DNA from: Blastopirellula marina DSM 3645
GTDB lineage: Bacteria > Planctomycetota > Planctomycetia > Pirellulales > Pirellulaceae
Direction: 5' to 3'
NCBI RefSeq assembly: GCF_000153105.1
Contig: NZ_CH672377.1
Location: 1,334,405 to 1,398,404, forward strand
Length of the DNA stretch: 64,000 nt
The notes beneath the pieces were generated by a model. It saw only the letters and a program-made list of their open reading frames with translations, had not been told where the DNA came from and made no database searches. The position numbers and the translations under genes were made by a program. Positions 38,015-46,994 of the stretch are shown piece after piece. How positions within the stretch are numbered: the first letter of the stretch is position 1; the number at the start of each line of letters is the position of its first letter.

Positions 38015-38881
38015 ATGTCGATCTCCAAAGTCTTGTTGCAGCTTGATTCTGACCCGCAAATCAGCACCTTCGATAGCGTTGTCGCTGTCGACTCAGGCGT
38101 CGATCAACTCTTTCGGCACGGCGGGGTCAGCGCCGCGCAGGTCCGTGATTTGGTCTACGGCTTGATCTTCACACGCTCGCCGGCCGAGTTGAAGAGTTCG
38201 GCGATCTTCATCGGCGGCAGCGACGTAGCACAGGCCGAAACGTTGCTGTCGGCCGCCGTCGGCAGCTTCTTCGGCCCCTTGCGCGTTTCGATCTTGTTTG
38301 ACCCCAACGGCGCCAACACCACCGCCGCCGCGGCCGTCTTGGCCGCAGGCAGACATCTCCAACTCGCCGGGTCCGAGACGCTTGTGCTCGCGGGAACCGG
38401 TCCGGTGGGGCAGCGTGCGGCGCGACTCTTGGCCCAACAAGGCGCTCATGTGCGTGTCGCATCGCGGCGACTGGAAAAAGCGACCAAGGTCTGCGAGAGC
38501 CTGCAAGCCGAGGTCGCTGACGGCGCCTTCCGGCCGTTCGCCGTCAGCGACGACGACAGTCTGAAAGCGGCCCTGAACGGCGTCGCCGTCGTGATTGCCG
38601 CCGGGGCCGCCAACGTGCGACTCGCCGGTCAAGAAAACTTGCGACAAGCGGCCGACTTGCAAGTGTTGATTGATCTGAACGCGGCGCCGCCGGTTGGCTT
38701 GGAAGGGGTCGACCCGATGGACAAAGCCCAGGATCGGGATGGGCGAATCTGCTACGGCGCCATCGGCGTCGGCGGAACGAAAATGAAGATTCACAAGCGG
38801 GCCCTAGCGCGTCTGTTTGAGCAGAACGATCTGGTTCTGAACGCCGAAGAAGTCTACGCAATCGGGCGGACGCTCGAATAA
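38015..38881 (+). CDS. methylene-tetrahydromethanopterin dehydrogenase (MtdB/MtdC type)
   Basis: 288 residues. Oxidises methylene-H4MPT to methenyl-H4MPT with NAD(P)+, the step after Fae. N-terminal substrate domain (KVLLQLDSDPQISTFDSVVAVDSG, FDPNGANTTAAAAV) and a Rossmann domain (LVLAGTGPVGQRAARLLAQQGAHVRVASR; G-x-G-P-V-G). The GVGGTKMKIHK segment near the C-terminus is a family feature. Whether NAD or NADP is preferred cannot be told. It sits directly after fae but behind a terminator. Confidence 0.92.
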   Translation: MSISKVLLQLDSDPQISTFDSVVAVDSGVDQLFRHGGVSAAQVRDLVYGLIFTRSPAELKSSAIFIGGSDVAQAETLLSAAVGSFFGPLRVSILFDPNGANTTAAAAVLAAGRHLQLAGSETLVLAGTGPVGQRAARLLAQQGAHVRVASRRLEKATKVCESLQAEVADGAFRPFAVSDDDSLKAALNGVAVVIAAGAANVRLAGQENLRQAADLQVLIDLNAAPPVGLEGVDPMDKAQDRDGRICYGAIGVGGTKMKIHKRALARLFEQNDLVLNAEEVYAIGRTLE

Positions 38882-39040
38882 CCACGCCCCGGCATAATCG
38901 GCAAGATCGCTACTAGCCGAACTGACTGACGAAAAACGGTCCGACGCAGCGAGCATCGATCAGCCGATAACGTCACGATTGCCGATGCAAAGAGAGATTG
39001 CACCAGCGCCCCATTTTCTATTGCAGCAAGGCCGCTTCCG

Positions 39041-39301
39041 ATGATTCGCACTCTCTTGGCATCTCTGACGCTTAGCCTCGCCATGGTTGCGATCGGCCAG
39101 GCGGCTCCGCCGTCTTATTTGATTCTGACTCCGCAGAAGTCAAACGCCGCTCCGTACTACGGCCACTATTACCAGGGGTACGGCTATTCGGTCAGCACGC
39201 CGGCGTACAGCTACGGCTATTTCGGCACATGCAAAGCGCGCGACAAATGGTCAGGCCACACCGGCTATCACAAAGAGTACTTTGAATGGCGGACGTACTA
39301 G
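39041..39301 (+). CDS. small exported Tyr/Gly-rich protein
   Basis: 86 residues. Signal peptide (about 1-21: MIRTLLASLTLSLAMVAIGQA), then a Tyr-rich stretch (YYGHYYQGYGYSVSTPAYSYGYF) and a C-terminal part with one Cys and several aromatics. Composition is like small envelope or cell-surface proteins. No family recognised; ribosome site is weak. Convergent with the barrel gene. Confidence 0.6.
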   Translation: MIRTLLASLTLSLAMVAIGQAAPPSYLILTPQKSNAAPYYGHYYQGYGYSVSTPAYSYGYFGTCKARDKWSGHTGYHKEYFEWRTY

Positions 39302-39372
39302 CGCCAATTCCCTCTTCGCAGCCCGAAGCGCGAAGAAACGCAAACGCCTGAAAATCACCGAATGGGCGACTC

Positions 39373-41043
39373 TTAGCGAGCGTAGCCGATGAAGAAGCTG
39401 AAGACCTGCGTGCGGTCGGTATCGGCTTTGTTAACCGGGAACGCGAAGTCGAGCGCGATCGGCGCCTGACCCAAAGCCGGAACGGAAACGCGAAGACCGA
39501 AACCAGGCGCAACTTCAAACTCGTCGGCGACAAATTTCGTCGACTCTTGCACCGTACCAAAGTCGGTGAAGATCACCCCTTTCAGCATGTCGTCGGCGGT
39601 GATCGGAAACGTATACTCGACCGAGCCCAAAACACGGAACGGACCGCCGGTATAGACGCCTCCTTGCACGGGACCGATGCCGCGGAAATCAAAACCACGC
39701 AGCGTCGAGTAACCGCCCGCAAAGTAGTTCTCGAAGATCGGCGTATCGGAACCAGAGAACCCAGCGCGTCCGGAAATGCCGAGCGTATGTCGTCCCGAGC
39801 CGTCCGGACGTTCTCGCAACAAAAAGTAGCGACGCATATCGACTTCGGCACGCGGAAAACTGTAGCTGCCGAAAGCTTGTTCAAAGCTAAACTCAAGCAG
39901 GTGACCTTCGGTCGGTGCGAACGCTTGATCGCGCGTGTCGTGCGTAACCGTCAACTGGCCGCTAAATAAATCATGGGTGCCGAGAGCGTCATTCAATTCG
40001 GACGAGCCATTCAAGCGGGGATCCGAGATGTCGACGTTTTCCATGCGAATGTTGGCGCCGACCGACAAGTCGGGGGTCAAACGATAGCCAAGTCCCACAC
40101 GACCGCCAACGCGGTTTTCGTTCCAATCGCGATAGATGCGATCAAAGTAGTAGGCGCTCAGATTCATGCTGACGTTGCTGCGAAACAAGTAGGGCTCGGT
40201 AAACGTCGCCATGTATCGCTGCACCTGGGTACCCGGCAAAGCTTCCAAGCGAAACCCCTGCCCTGCCCCGCGAAACGCACGTCCATTCCAGACGTCATCC
40301 CAACTGGTCGGTACCGCTGAATAATCAAAGTTTCGTTCGTCAACGACGATCGATCCCGTCACGCCGGCATCCGAGTTGACGCCGACGCCAAACTGAAAGC
40401 GTCCGGTCTGCGCTTCTTGAGCATTGACCAAAATATCCGCGGTGCGTCCGGGAATGTATTGCTGCCGGCCTGGATCATACATCGGATTTGGACCGACGAT
40501 CGCATCCGGACCAAGCGGCGGGCTAAACATCGGAGCACCGCCGAGAGGACGTCCCAGCGGTTGGATCGAAGCAGGCGGCGGCAATTGTTGCTGTTGAGCA
40601 TAGCCATTGTCGACCGATTGCTGATAAGCGTTCGGATTGTACGGCGCGGCGCCGACGACGCTTGACTGCGGGTACGGGTTCGCTTGCGGCGCCGCGGTGT
40701 AGTTGCCCGGCGGAACGTTTTGTCCATTAACCGGCGCTTGCGGCAGCGGGGGCGTTTCGTATTGGACCTGTTGAACTGGCTGACCCGACGCGGGCATTCC
40801 GCTGCGATACTGACTGTCATTGCCGGGCGAAGCTTGTCGCGGCGCACCGCTTTCGGCCGTCAACGGCGCATCTTGAGCGCGCACAATCGGCGGCTTGGCC
40901 GCGGCGACAAGCGTGCGATCCGCAGATCCGGCTGAGTACGTCGATGGGAGGGCCGCGACGTGAGCGCCAGGCGCTGTGCAGCCTACCATCACGAGGATGG
41001 CGGATAGCAGCATCAGGCTTTTTAGTTTACAGCTGTCTCGCAC
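39373..41043 (-). CDS. Omp85 beta-barrel half of a split BamA
   Basis: 556 residues. Lipoprotein-like signal (MLLSAILVMVGC, lipobox VGC) and a ~180-residue Pro/Gln/Asn-rich linker, then an Omp85/D15 barrel (about 205-556). The barrel shows FQFGVGVNSDAGVTGSIVVDERNF, YRLTPDLSVGANI, GYSTLRGFDFRGIGP (the VRGF/Y loop-6 type motif) and a C-terminal strand ending in aromatic-x-R (FFIGYAR). No POTRA domain is present. The POTRA chain is encoded 58 bases upstream on the same strand. Together they would insert outer-membrane proteins, like BamA. An isolated start is unlikely since the signal peptide begins at the chosen ATG. Confidence 0.85.
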   Translation of the reverse strand: MRDSCKLKSLMLLSAILVMVGCTAPGAHVAALPSTYSAGSADRTLVAAAKPPIVRAQDAPLTAESGAPRQASPGNDSQYRSGMPASGQPVQQVQYETPPLPQAPVNGQNVPPGNYTAAPQANPYPQSSVVGAAPYNPNAYQQSVDNGYAQQQQLPPPASIQPLGRPLGGAPMFSPPLGPDAIVGPNPMYDPGRQQYIPGRTADILVNAQEAQTGRFQFGVGVNSDAGVTGSIVVDERNFDYSAVPTSWDDVWNGRAFRGAGQGFRLEALPGTQVQRYMATFTEPYLFRSNVSMNLSAYYFDRIYRDWNENRVGGRVGLGYRLTPDLSVGANIRMENVDISDPRLNGSSELNDALGTHDLFSGQLTVTHDTRDQAFAPTEGHLLEFSFEQAFGSYSFPRAEVDMRRYFLLRERPDGSGRHTLGISGRAGFSGSDTPIFENYFAGGYSTLRGFDFRGIGPVQGGVYTGGPFRVLGSVEYTFPITADDMLKGVIFTDFGTVQESTKFVADEFEVAPGFGLRVSVPALGQAPIALDFAFPVNKADTDRTQVFSFFIGYAR

Positions 41044-41101
41044 GAACGAATCCTTCTCGACCGGGGGGAGGTCGCCTCAATCAATGTCGCAGGCTTCAAG
41101 G

Positions 41102-42628
41102 TTACCAGGGCGCAGCGGCAGGATTTGCCGAGTACCGAGACGGACGCAAGTCGGGCGGAGCCGTCTGCCGCCCCAACTGCACCGCCGGCATTTGCGGCGG
41201 ATAGTATCGGGAGGGCTGCACAGTCGGTTCGGGACTTTGTCCTCGATAAGTCGGACCGGAATTGCTCGAGCGTTGATCGGCAATATCGCTTACTTCCGGC
41301 GGTTTGACTTGAATCGTCGGCTTGATTCCGCGATGCGGTTCGTTGACGAACAACTGCGAAGAAATCAAGCGTCGTTCACTGTCGCGAATCTTACGAATGT
41401 CGATGATGTCGCCAGGCACCAAGTCCAAGCGATTCAAGACGACGTCGCGTTGCGTATGCGGATAGTCGCCGTCAATCTTCACGTCGATCTTGCCGACGCG
41501 ATATTGATCTCCTTCGCGAATGTCATAGACCAGGTCAAGTTGCCCCGGCTCTTCCAAAAATCGGGGCTCCGCTTGCACGTCGGCGTGAATGTAGCCTTGG
41601 GCGCCGTACAGGTCGGTAAGGGCCGCCAAGTCAGAGTTCATCTTCTTTTGATCGAAGTACTGACCTTCCATCAATTTGACCTGCGTCGCCAACTGCTCAT
41701 CGGTAAACTTGGTCTGTCCTACAAACGCGACGCTGCGCACTTCGTAGCGAGGGCCTTCGTCCACCACAAACGTGATGTTCACCCATAGTCCAGAGTCGTT
41801 GTATTCCATAATCCGGTTGATCTGGGCTTTGAAGTAACCGAGCCCGCGGTAGTACGACGTCAACGCTTCTACGTCGGCTTCAATTTGGTCATATTCGACT
41901 TTGCCGCGGATGTACCACAAAATGCCCGGCTTCGATTTCACCTGCGTTTTCAGCCGGCCGCCGGAAGCGATCGTGTTGCCGACAAATTCGGTCGACCACA
42001 CGCGAGCCAAGGGGCCTTCGTGAACCATGAACGCGACCCCTTCGTCGTCTTTCTCGTTTCCTTCGGCGATCGATACGGTCGCCATCCCGTGTCCGCGCGT
42101 GCGATAGTATTCTTCAACGCGTCGTCGCGCATCTTCGACCACAAAGCGATTGAGAGCGCCGCCGACGGTCAGACCTGATTTTTTCAACAAAGTTTTCTCG
42201 GTCGCCGATTCATTGCCGAGAAACTTGACGTACTTGATCGCCGGACGTTCAAAGACCTGGAACGTGACCACGACCCCTTCGGCCGATTGCTGCGTCAAAA
42301 TCTTGACGTCTTTAAACAGGCCTGACTCGGCCAATTTGCGCACGTCCGACTGAATCATCTCAGGATCGAACTCGCGATCGGCGCGCGAGCGAATCATCGA
42401 GCGAATTTTCGCTTCCTGCGTTTGGTTGTTGCCGGTGATCCGCAAATCGACGATCAACGGTCGAGTGGGGGTCATGCCTGGCCCCGCCGGCGAAGTCGCC
42501 AGCAGCGCCGGATCAATCGTTGCGGGATCAAATTCTTGGCTGTAGCCGGTGTTGCAGTTTGCTAGCAAGAGCAACAGTCCACACCCCAGAGCGAGCGTGA
42601 AAGCAGTTCGTTGGCGGCAATTTCGCAC
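41102..42628 (-). CDS. POTRA-domain half of a split BamA (lipoprotein)
   Basis: 508 residues from a GTG at 42628, after an AAGGA site; an ATG 18 codons earlier is less good because the lipoprotein signal (RTAFTLALGCGLLLLLANC) would then be buried. About five POTRA domains follow: VDLRITGNNQTQEAKIRS, IKYVKFLGNESATEK, VWSTEFVGNTIASGGRLK, VRSVAFVGQTKFTDEQL, VGKIDVKIDGDYPHTQRD. The chain stops after the last POTRA with a Pro/Gln-rich tail, with no barrel. The barrel is the next gene. A POTRA chain anchored by lipid and a separate barrel is unusual for Omp85. Confidence 0.88.
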   Translation of the reverse strand: MRNCRQRTAFTLALGCGLLLLLANCNTGYSQEFDPATIDPALLATSPAGPGMTPTRPLIVDLRITGNNQTQEAKIRSMIRSRADREFDPEMIQSDVRKLAESGLFKDVKILTQQSAEGVVVTFQVFERPAIKYVKFLGNESATEKTLLKKSGLTVGGALNRFVVEDARRRVEEYYRTRGHGMATVSIAEGNEKDDEGVAFMVHEGPLARVWSTEFVGNTIASGGRLKTQVKSKPGILWYIRGKVEYDQIEADVEALTSYYRGLGYFKAQINRIMEYNDSGLWVNITFVVDEGPRYEVRSVAFVGQTKFTDEQLATQVKLMEGQYFDQKKMNSDLAALTDLYGAQGYIHADVQAEPRFLEEPGQLDLVYDIREGDQYRVGKIDVKIDGDYPHTQRDVVLNRLDLVPGDIIDIRKIRDSERRLISSQLFVNEPHRGIKPTIQVKPPEVSDIADQRSSNSGPTYRGQSPEPTVQPSRYYPPQMPAVQLGRQTAPPDLRPSRYSANPAAAPW

Positions 42629-42828
42629 AGTTTCATCCTTGAATTTTGGCCCACCGCGCAATCCGTGCGCGGCGTTAGGCATCTAGCCTAAGTAAGCGGT
42701 TGGGTAGAGATACTGAAAGAGCGAGACTACGGCAAGACGGATTCAGTCTTGTTTGCGCAACTATCACCAATGCGATACGTTACGGGGCGCAGTAACGTTC
42801 GGTTCGGCGACGACGGAGCTGGCGTTTG

Positions 42829-43545
42829 CTAGCTCTCGGGGAAGTCCATCCATTCGCCGGCGATGCGCCGTTGATGCGGCAAGAACGAAGCTTTGTAGTT
42901 CATATGGGGAGATTCGGCGATATAGAAGCCAAGATAGAGATAGCGTCTGTCGGTCGCGCGACAAAATTCCCACTGCTTGAGAACGGAATAAGTCCCCAAT
43001 GACAAGTCGCTCTCGGCTGGGTCATAACTGCAGTAAACCGCCGACAACGAGTTCTCCCCCACATCGGCGATCGCTGAAGCGACCAAGCGATCATTCCGAA
43101 AATATCCAAACTCGACCGTCTCGCAGCATGTCTCAACCAGAAATTCGCGATACTGATCGGCGCTGATCGGCGAATGCTCTTCGTCGGATAAACCGCGTCC
43201 TTCTTTGTGGAGGTTGTAGATCGCCGCTCGCTCCTCATCCGCGACGGCCGTACCGATGACGGTCGTCAGCTGCGCATCGCCTTTCGCTAGCACGCGGCGA
43301 TGGCGACGCCGCGGTTCAAACTGACGGACGTCAAGGCGAATCGGTTCGCAAGCGCGACAGGCGCGACAGCTAACACGGTAGAGATAGACGCCGGCGCGCC
43401 GTGCGCCTTGCGACAACGCGAGATCAAGGTCGGCGCCAGACATCACGGTTAAGGGATAATAGAGCGGTAGCCGTGCGCGGCGTCCCGCCAAATAAGGACA
43501 CTTTTCTTCGTGGTCCCAAACCTTGAAGCCGAGGATTTGATCCAT
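42829..43545 (-). CDS. bpt: aspartate/glutamate leucyltransferase (Bpt)
   Basis: 238 residues from the ATG at 43545; a TTG seven codons upstream is possible. Family features: C-P-Y-L near the start, SCRACRACEPIRLDV (conserved cysteines of the N-terminal ATE domain), SLGTYSVLKQWEFCRA and YLYLGFYIAESPHMNYKASFLP, the ATE C-terminal core. It adds leucine to N-terminal Asp/Glu so that ClpS/ClpAP can degrade the protein (bacterial N-end rule). About 39 bases after dnaB on the same strand. Confidence 0.92.
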   Translation of the reverse strand: MDQILGFKVWDHEEKCPYLAGRRARLPLYYPLTVMSGADLDLALSQGARRAGVYLYRVSCRACRACEPIRLDVRQFEPRRRHRRVLAKGDAQLTTVIGTAVADEERAAIYNLHKEGRGLSDEEHSPISADQYREFLVETCCETVEFGYFRNDRLVASAIADVGENSLSAVYCSYDPAESDLSLGTYSVLKQWEFCRATDRRYLYLGFYIAESPHMNYKASFLPHQRRIAGEWMDFPES

Positions 43546-43584
43546 GCAGGCGCTCGTTGCTCGCAAGAGTCCGTGGAATCGGCT

Positions 43585-45009
43585 TTAAAACTCGCCCCCC
43601 CCATTGAAGGCCGAAAAGTCGTCTGGTTCCCGCTCGAAAGCGTTTTCAAAGCGAGTAAAGTCCCGGAGCCAAGTCAGGTGAACGTCGCCGATCGGGCCGT
43701 TACGCTGTTTCGAGATAATGATCTCGGCCTTGCCGGAGAACTGATCCCGCTCCTCTCCATGATGATAATACTCTTCACGGTGAACGAACATCACGACGTC
43801 CGCGTCTTGTTCGATCGCCCCCGATTCACGCAGATGGCTCAGCTTCGGCCGATTGTCTTTGGAGGCTTCCGCCTGGCGATTCAACTGGGCCAGACACAAA
43901 ATCGGCACATCCATTTCACGAGCCAACCCCTTCAAGCGTCGAGCGATCTTCGCGACCTGCTCCTGCCGGGGGTCATTGGAATTGTCGGGTTCGATCAGCT
44001 GCAAATAGTCGATCACGATCATCCCCAACCGCCCGTGACGCCGTTTAATGCGACGAGCACCGGCCGCGATCTGCGAAACGGTGCGCGTGGGCGCGTCGTC
44101 CACAAACAGCGGAGATTCGGCGACAAGCGCCGACTTTTCGACCAACCGCCGGCGATCATCCGCCGAGATCGTACCGTTGCGCAGCCGATGGCCATTTACG
44201 CGAGCGACCGAGCAAAGCAAGCGATCGCAAAGTTCGGTCGAACCCATTTCGAGGCTAATGAACAGCACCGGCGTTTTGTCATGCACCGCGACGTTTTCGG
44301 CGATGTTCATCGCAAACGCCGTTTTGCCCATTGAGGGACGAGCCGCCAGAATCAGAAGTTCCTGGCCATGAAAGCCGCCGGTCAGGCCATCCAAGTCGGT
44401 ATAGCCGGTCGCTACGCCGTCATCCAGATGCTCGCCGCGAAGTCGCGCATCGATCCGCTCCATCGACGCGGTGACGATCTCGCTCATGCTGGCCATCGAG
44501 CTCGAACTGCGGCTATCGTTGATCGCGAAGATTTTCTCTTCCGCGCTGCTGACCAACCGATCGGCCTTGTCGTTTTCGTCGTAGGCGTCCCGCAGGATCT
44601 CAGTCGCGGCGGAAATCAGATTGCGGTTGATCGATTTCGCTGCGACGATCTGAGCGTAATGCTCGGCATGAGCGGCGTTCGGCACGCTATTGAGCACGCG
44701 GGCTAGGTACGCGGCGCCCCCGATAAACTCGAAGTCTCCATCTGACTTCAGTTGTTCGGCCAACAGCGTCAGGTCGACTTTGCGACCGCTGTCGTGCAAC
44801 CGAACCATATGCTCATACAGCTTCTTGTTCGCCTCGTCGTAGAAGTCGTCCGGGCGAACGATCATCACCACTTCGTCGGCGCAGTCCGGCAACAAAAAGA
44901 TGCTCCCTAGAACACCCATCTCGGCTTCCAGGTTGCACGGCGGTTGCCGATCGAGGATCTCCGCTGTCGGCCGCTCGGGCTGATCGACGCGTTTGAATTT
45001 GGACTTCAT
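43585..45009 (-). CDS. dnaB: replicative DNA helicase
   Basis: 474 residues. N-terminal DnaB domain (PPCNLEAEMGVLGSIFLLPD), helical linker, then RecA-like motor domain with Walker A ARPSMGKT (about 223-230), Walker B IVIDYLQLI, and the conserved GPIGDVHLTW. Forms a hexamer that unwinds DNA at the fork. Ribosome site GGAAGG. It is downstream of rplI, but a strong terminator lies between them, so it probably has its own promoter. Confidence 0.97.
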   Translation of the reverse strand: MKSKFKRVDQPERPTAEILDRQPPCNLEAEMGVLGSIFLLPDCADEVVMIVRPDDFYDEANKKLYEHMVRLHDSGRKVDLTLLAEQLKSDGDFEFIGGAAYLARVLNSVPNAAHAEHYAQIVAAKSINRNLISAATEILRDAYDENDKADRLVSSAEEKIFAINDSRSSSSMASMSEIVTASMERIDARLRGEHLDDGVATGYTDLDGLTGGFHGQELLILAARPSMGKTAFAMNIAENVAVHDKTPVLFISLEMGSTELCDRLLCSVARVNGHRLRNGTISADDRRRLVEKSALVAESPLFVDDAPTRTVSQIAAGARRIKRRHGRLGMIVIDYLQLIEPDNSNDPRQEQVAKIARRLKGLAREMDVPILCLAQLNRQAEASKDNRPKLSHLRESGAIEQDADVVMFVHREEYYHHGEERDQFSGKAEIIISKQRNGPIGDVHLTWLRDFTRFENAFEREPDDFSAFNGGGEF

Positions 45010-45181
45010 GAGAACCTTCCTTGCTGAACCATCGATGAGGGCGATCGCTTGCCGCGGGCTTCATCATAACGACGCGAGCTAGCGTCGCAATCGAACGATG
45101 CCGCTCGCTAACAAAGTCGCGCCGCAAGTCTTGCTAGCGTAAATCTTCCAAGCAAAATAGCGGGCGTGTATAAACTGTCAA

Positions 45182-45215
45182 AAAAAGAGCCGTCCTTTGC
45201 AGGACGGCTCTTTTT
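45182..45215 (-). terminator. rho-independent terminator after rplI
   Basis: AAAAAGAGCCGTCCT (45182-45196) and AGGACGGCTCTTTTT (45201-45215) pair over 15 bases with a four-base loop; T-run follows on the minus strand. Confidence 0.9.
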
Positions 45216-45257
45216 ACAGATTGGATCGATCGCGGAAAATCGCCTCGTAAGAGAAGA

Positions 45258-45788
45258 TTATTCGTCGCCGGAAACGGTCGGCACGACCCACACCTTGAGT
45301 TCCGATTCGATTTCGGCGTGCAGGTGAATCTTGACCGTGTAGAGACCGAGTTCCTTCAGCGGACCTTCCAGGCGAACCTGATCGGCGGTGATCGTGAAGT
45401 TCTGCTCTTTCAAGGCCGAAACGATATCAGCCGGGCCGACGCTACCATACAGGTGACCTTCGTCGTTGGCGTTCGCTTCGATCGTAACGCTCTGACGGTT
45501 GAGCAGATCGGCGATGGCGCGAAGACCGGCCAAGCGCGACTTCTCGATCTCCAGCAACTTGGCGCGATGCTTGTCGACCATGCGTTTGTGATGCGGGGTC
45601 GCGATCGTCGCTAGACCTTGCGGGATCAAATAGTTGTTGGCGTAGCCGGGACGGACTTCGACAACATCCCCCTGCTTGCCCAAGTGATCAACCGATTGGA
45701 TCAGCAGCAATTCGATACCGCCGTTTTGCCCTTTGGGCAGACGCTTCCAAACACGTTCGCTATGCTTTTCAGCTTTCGTGGTCGCCAT
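45258..45788 (-). CDS. rplI: 50S ribosomal protein bL9
   Basis: 176 residues. After a 24-residue basic N-terminal extension (ERVWKRLPKGQNGG) comes the bL9 body: IELLLIQSVDHLGKQGDVVEVRPGYANNYLIP (RNA-binding N-domain), long connecting helix, then C-domain GSVGPADIVSALK. Binds 23S rRNA near the L1 stalk. Such an extension is normal for planctomycete bL9 in my recollection. Located after ssb; the rpsR gene usually found between them is missing. Confidence 0.96.
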   Translation of the reverse strand: MATTKAEKHSERVWKRLPKGQNGGIELLLIQSVDHLGKQGDVVEVRPGYANNYLIPQGLATIATPHHKRMVDKHRAKLLEIEKSRLAGLRAIADLLNRQSVTIEANANDEGHLYGSVGPADIVSALKEQNFTITADQVRLEGPLKELGLYTVKIHLHAEIESELKVWVVPTVSGDE

Positions 45789-45897
45789 AATCGCTGTTCC
45801 TCTCGCTTCTCACTCGGCCCAGCGAAACGACGAATCACCACTTTCGGGCGAACGCTGCTCGGGGCTTTTGATCAGTACTGTAGTGTGTATGTCAGTA

Positions 45898-46398
45898 TTA
45901 AAACGGGATGTCGTCTGACGACGAACCACCGAACGAATCGTAATCGTCACCGCCGCCATAGTTGCCTGCGTCACCGCCACCTTGGCCGCCGCCGCGATTG
46001 GGCGTCGATTGCGGTTGGCGTCGCTGTCCGCCGCCCGAAGGACCGGCTTGGCCTCCGCCGCCGCCAGCGCCGCGAGGGCTAAGCATCTGCATCTTTTCGC
46101 CGACGACGCGAAGCTTCGAGCGCTTTTGTCCGTCGGTTTCCCAGGTATCGAGTTTCAAACGACCTTCAATCAACACCGGCGAGCCTTTGCTCAGGTATTC
46201 GCCTGCGATCTCCGCCGTCCGGCCCCAGAGCGTCACGTCGACGAAAGTCGTTTCGTCCACCCATTCGCCCGAAGCGGTCTTGCGGCGATCGTTGACGGCC
46301 AGCCCGATTTCCGCGACAGCCGATCCGCTTTGGATATAGCGGACCTCGATGTCTCGCGTCACGTTGCCGACCAGGATCACCCGGTTAAAACTCGCCAT
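45898..46398 (-). CDS. ssb: single-stranded DNA-binding protein
   Basis: 166 residues: OB-fold of ~110 residues ([34 protein letters not shown]), then a Gly/Gln/Arg-rich flexible linker and the acidic tip SSSDDIPF that binds replication and repair proteins. Binds ssDNA as a tetramer. It is between rpsF and rplI in the classic rpsF-ssb-(rpsR)-rplI cluster. Confidence 0.96.
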   Translation of the reverse strand: MASFNRVILVGNVTRDIEVRYIQSGSAVAEIGLAVNDRRKTASGEWVDETTFVDVTLWGRTAEIAGEYLSKGSPVLIEGRLKLDTWETDGQKRSKLRVVGEKMQMLSPRGAGGGGGQAGPSGGGQRRQPQSTPNRGGGQGGGDAGNYGGGDDYDSFGGSSSDDIPF

Positions 46399-46522
46399 GT
46401 GTCGATCTCCTCTGTAGCTAAAACCGCGGGAGCGATCGCCGCGATGGTGAACGCCTGTTAACTACAAGCGTACCAAAACGACTGGCGTCACGCGACTTGC
46501 CAGACGCAAAAAAATGCGTGTC

Positions 46523-46951
46523 CTATTCGGCGGATTCCGCAGCTGCTTCGACGGCTGCCGGTTCGGTCGTCGCCGAATCGGTGGTCTCGGCCGGCGCTTC
46601 TTCTTCGGGGGTCTCTTCCGCCGAACCATCGGCATGCGCGACCAACATGTCGATAATCCGCGGATCGTGTTTCACGAACATGAACCGCAGGAAGTTATCG
46701 TTGATGTTGCACTGGTAGGTCAGATCGGTCAGCTTGGTGCTTTCCAAACGGAAGTAGGCTAACCAGTAGGTCCCTTTGCGGTGACCGTTGATCGGATAAG
46801 CCAGACGTTGCTCAATCCACATCCGGCTTACCAAAATTTCGCCGCCGAGTTTCTCGACGTGTTCCTGAATCTGGCCCGCCACGCCGCCTGGGTCGCGACC
46901 GTACCGATTGGAATCCAGGATAAACAGCCCTTCATAAACGTTGGCCGCCAA
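46523..46951 (-). CDS. rpsF: 30S ribosomal protein bS6
   Basis: 142 residues from a TTG start with a strong AGGAG site eight bases before. VYEGLFILDSN, RLAYPINGHRKGTYWLAYF and the YQCNINDNFLRFMFVKHD segment are bS6. It ends with an acidic/Ala-rich tail (about 108-142), as common in bS6. Normally pairs with bS18, whose gene is not in this cluster. Confidence 0.95.
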   Translation of the reverse strand: MAANVYEGLFILDSNRYGRDPGGVAGQIQEHVEKLGGEILVSRMWIEQRLAYPINGHRKGTYWLAYFRLESTKLTDLTYQCNINDNFLRFMFVKHDPRIIDMLVAHADGSAEETPEEEAPAETTDSATTEPAAVEAAAESAE

Positions 46952-46994
46952 TGTCGATCTCCTAAAACTGTGTTGTTGCTAACCGAAGTCGGCG

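Noticed and set aside
42729-42798. Two small inverted repeats (CAAGAC/GTCTTG and ACGTTAC/GTAACGT)
   Set aside because: Short, with no T-run on the strand of the neighbouring genes; not supportable as terminators.
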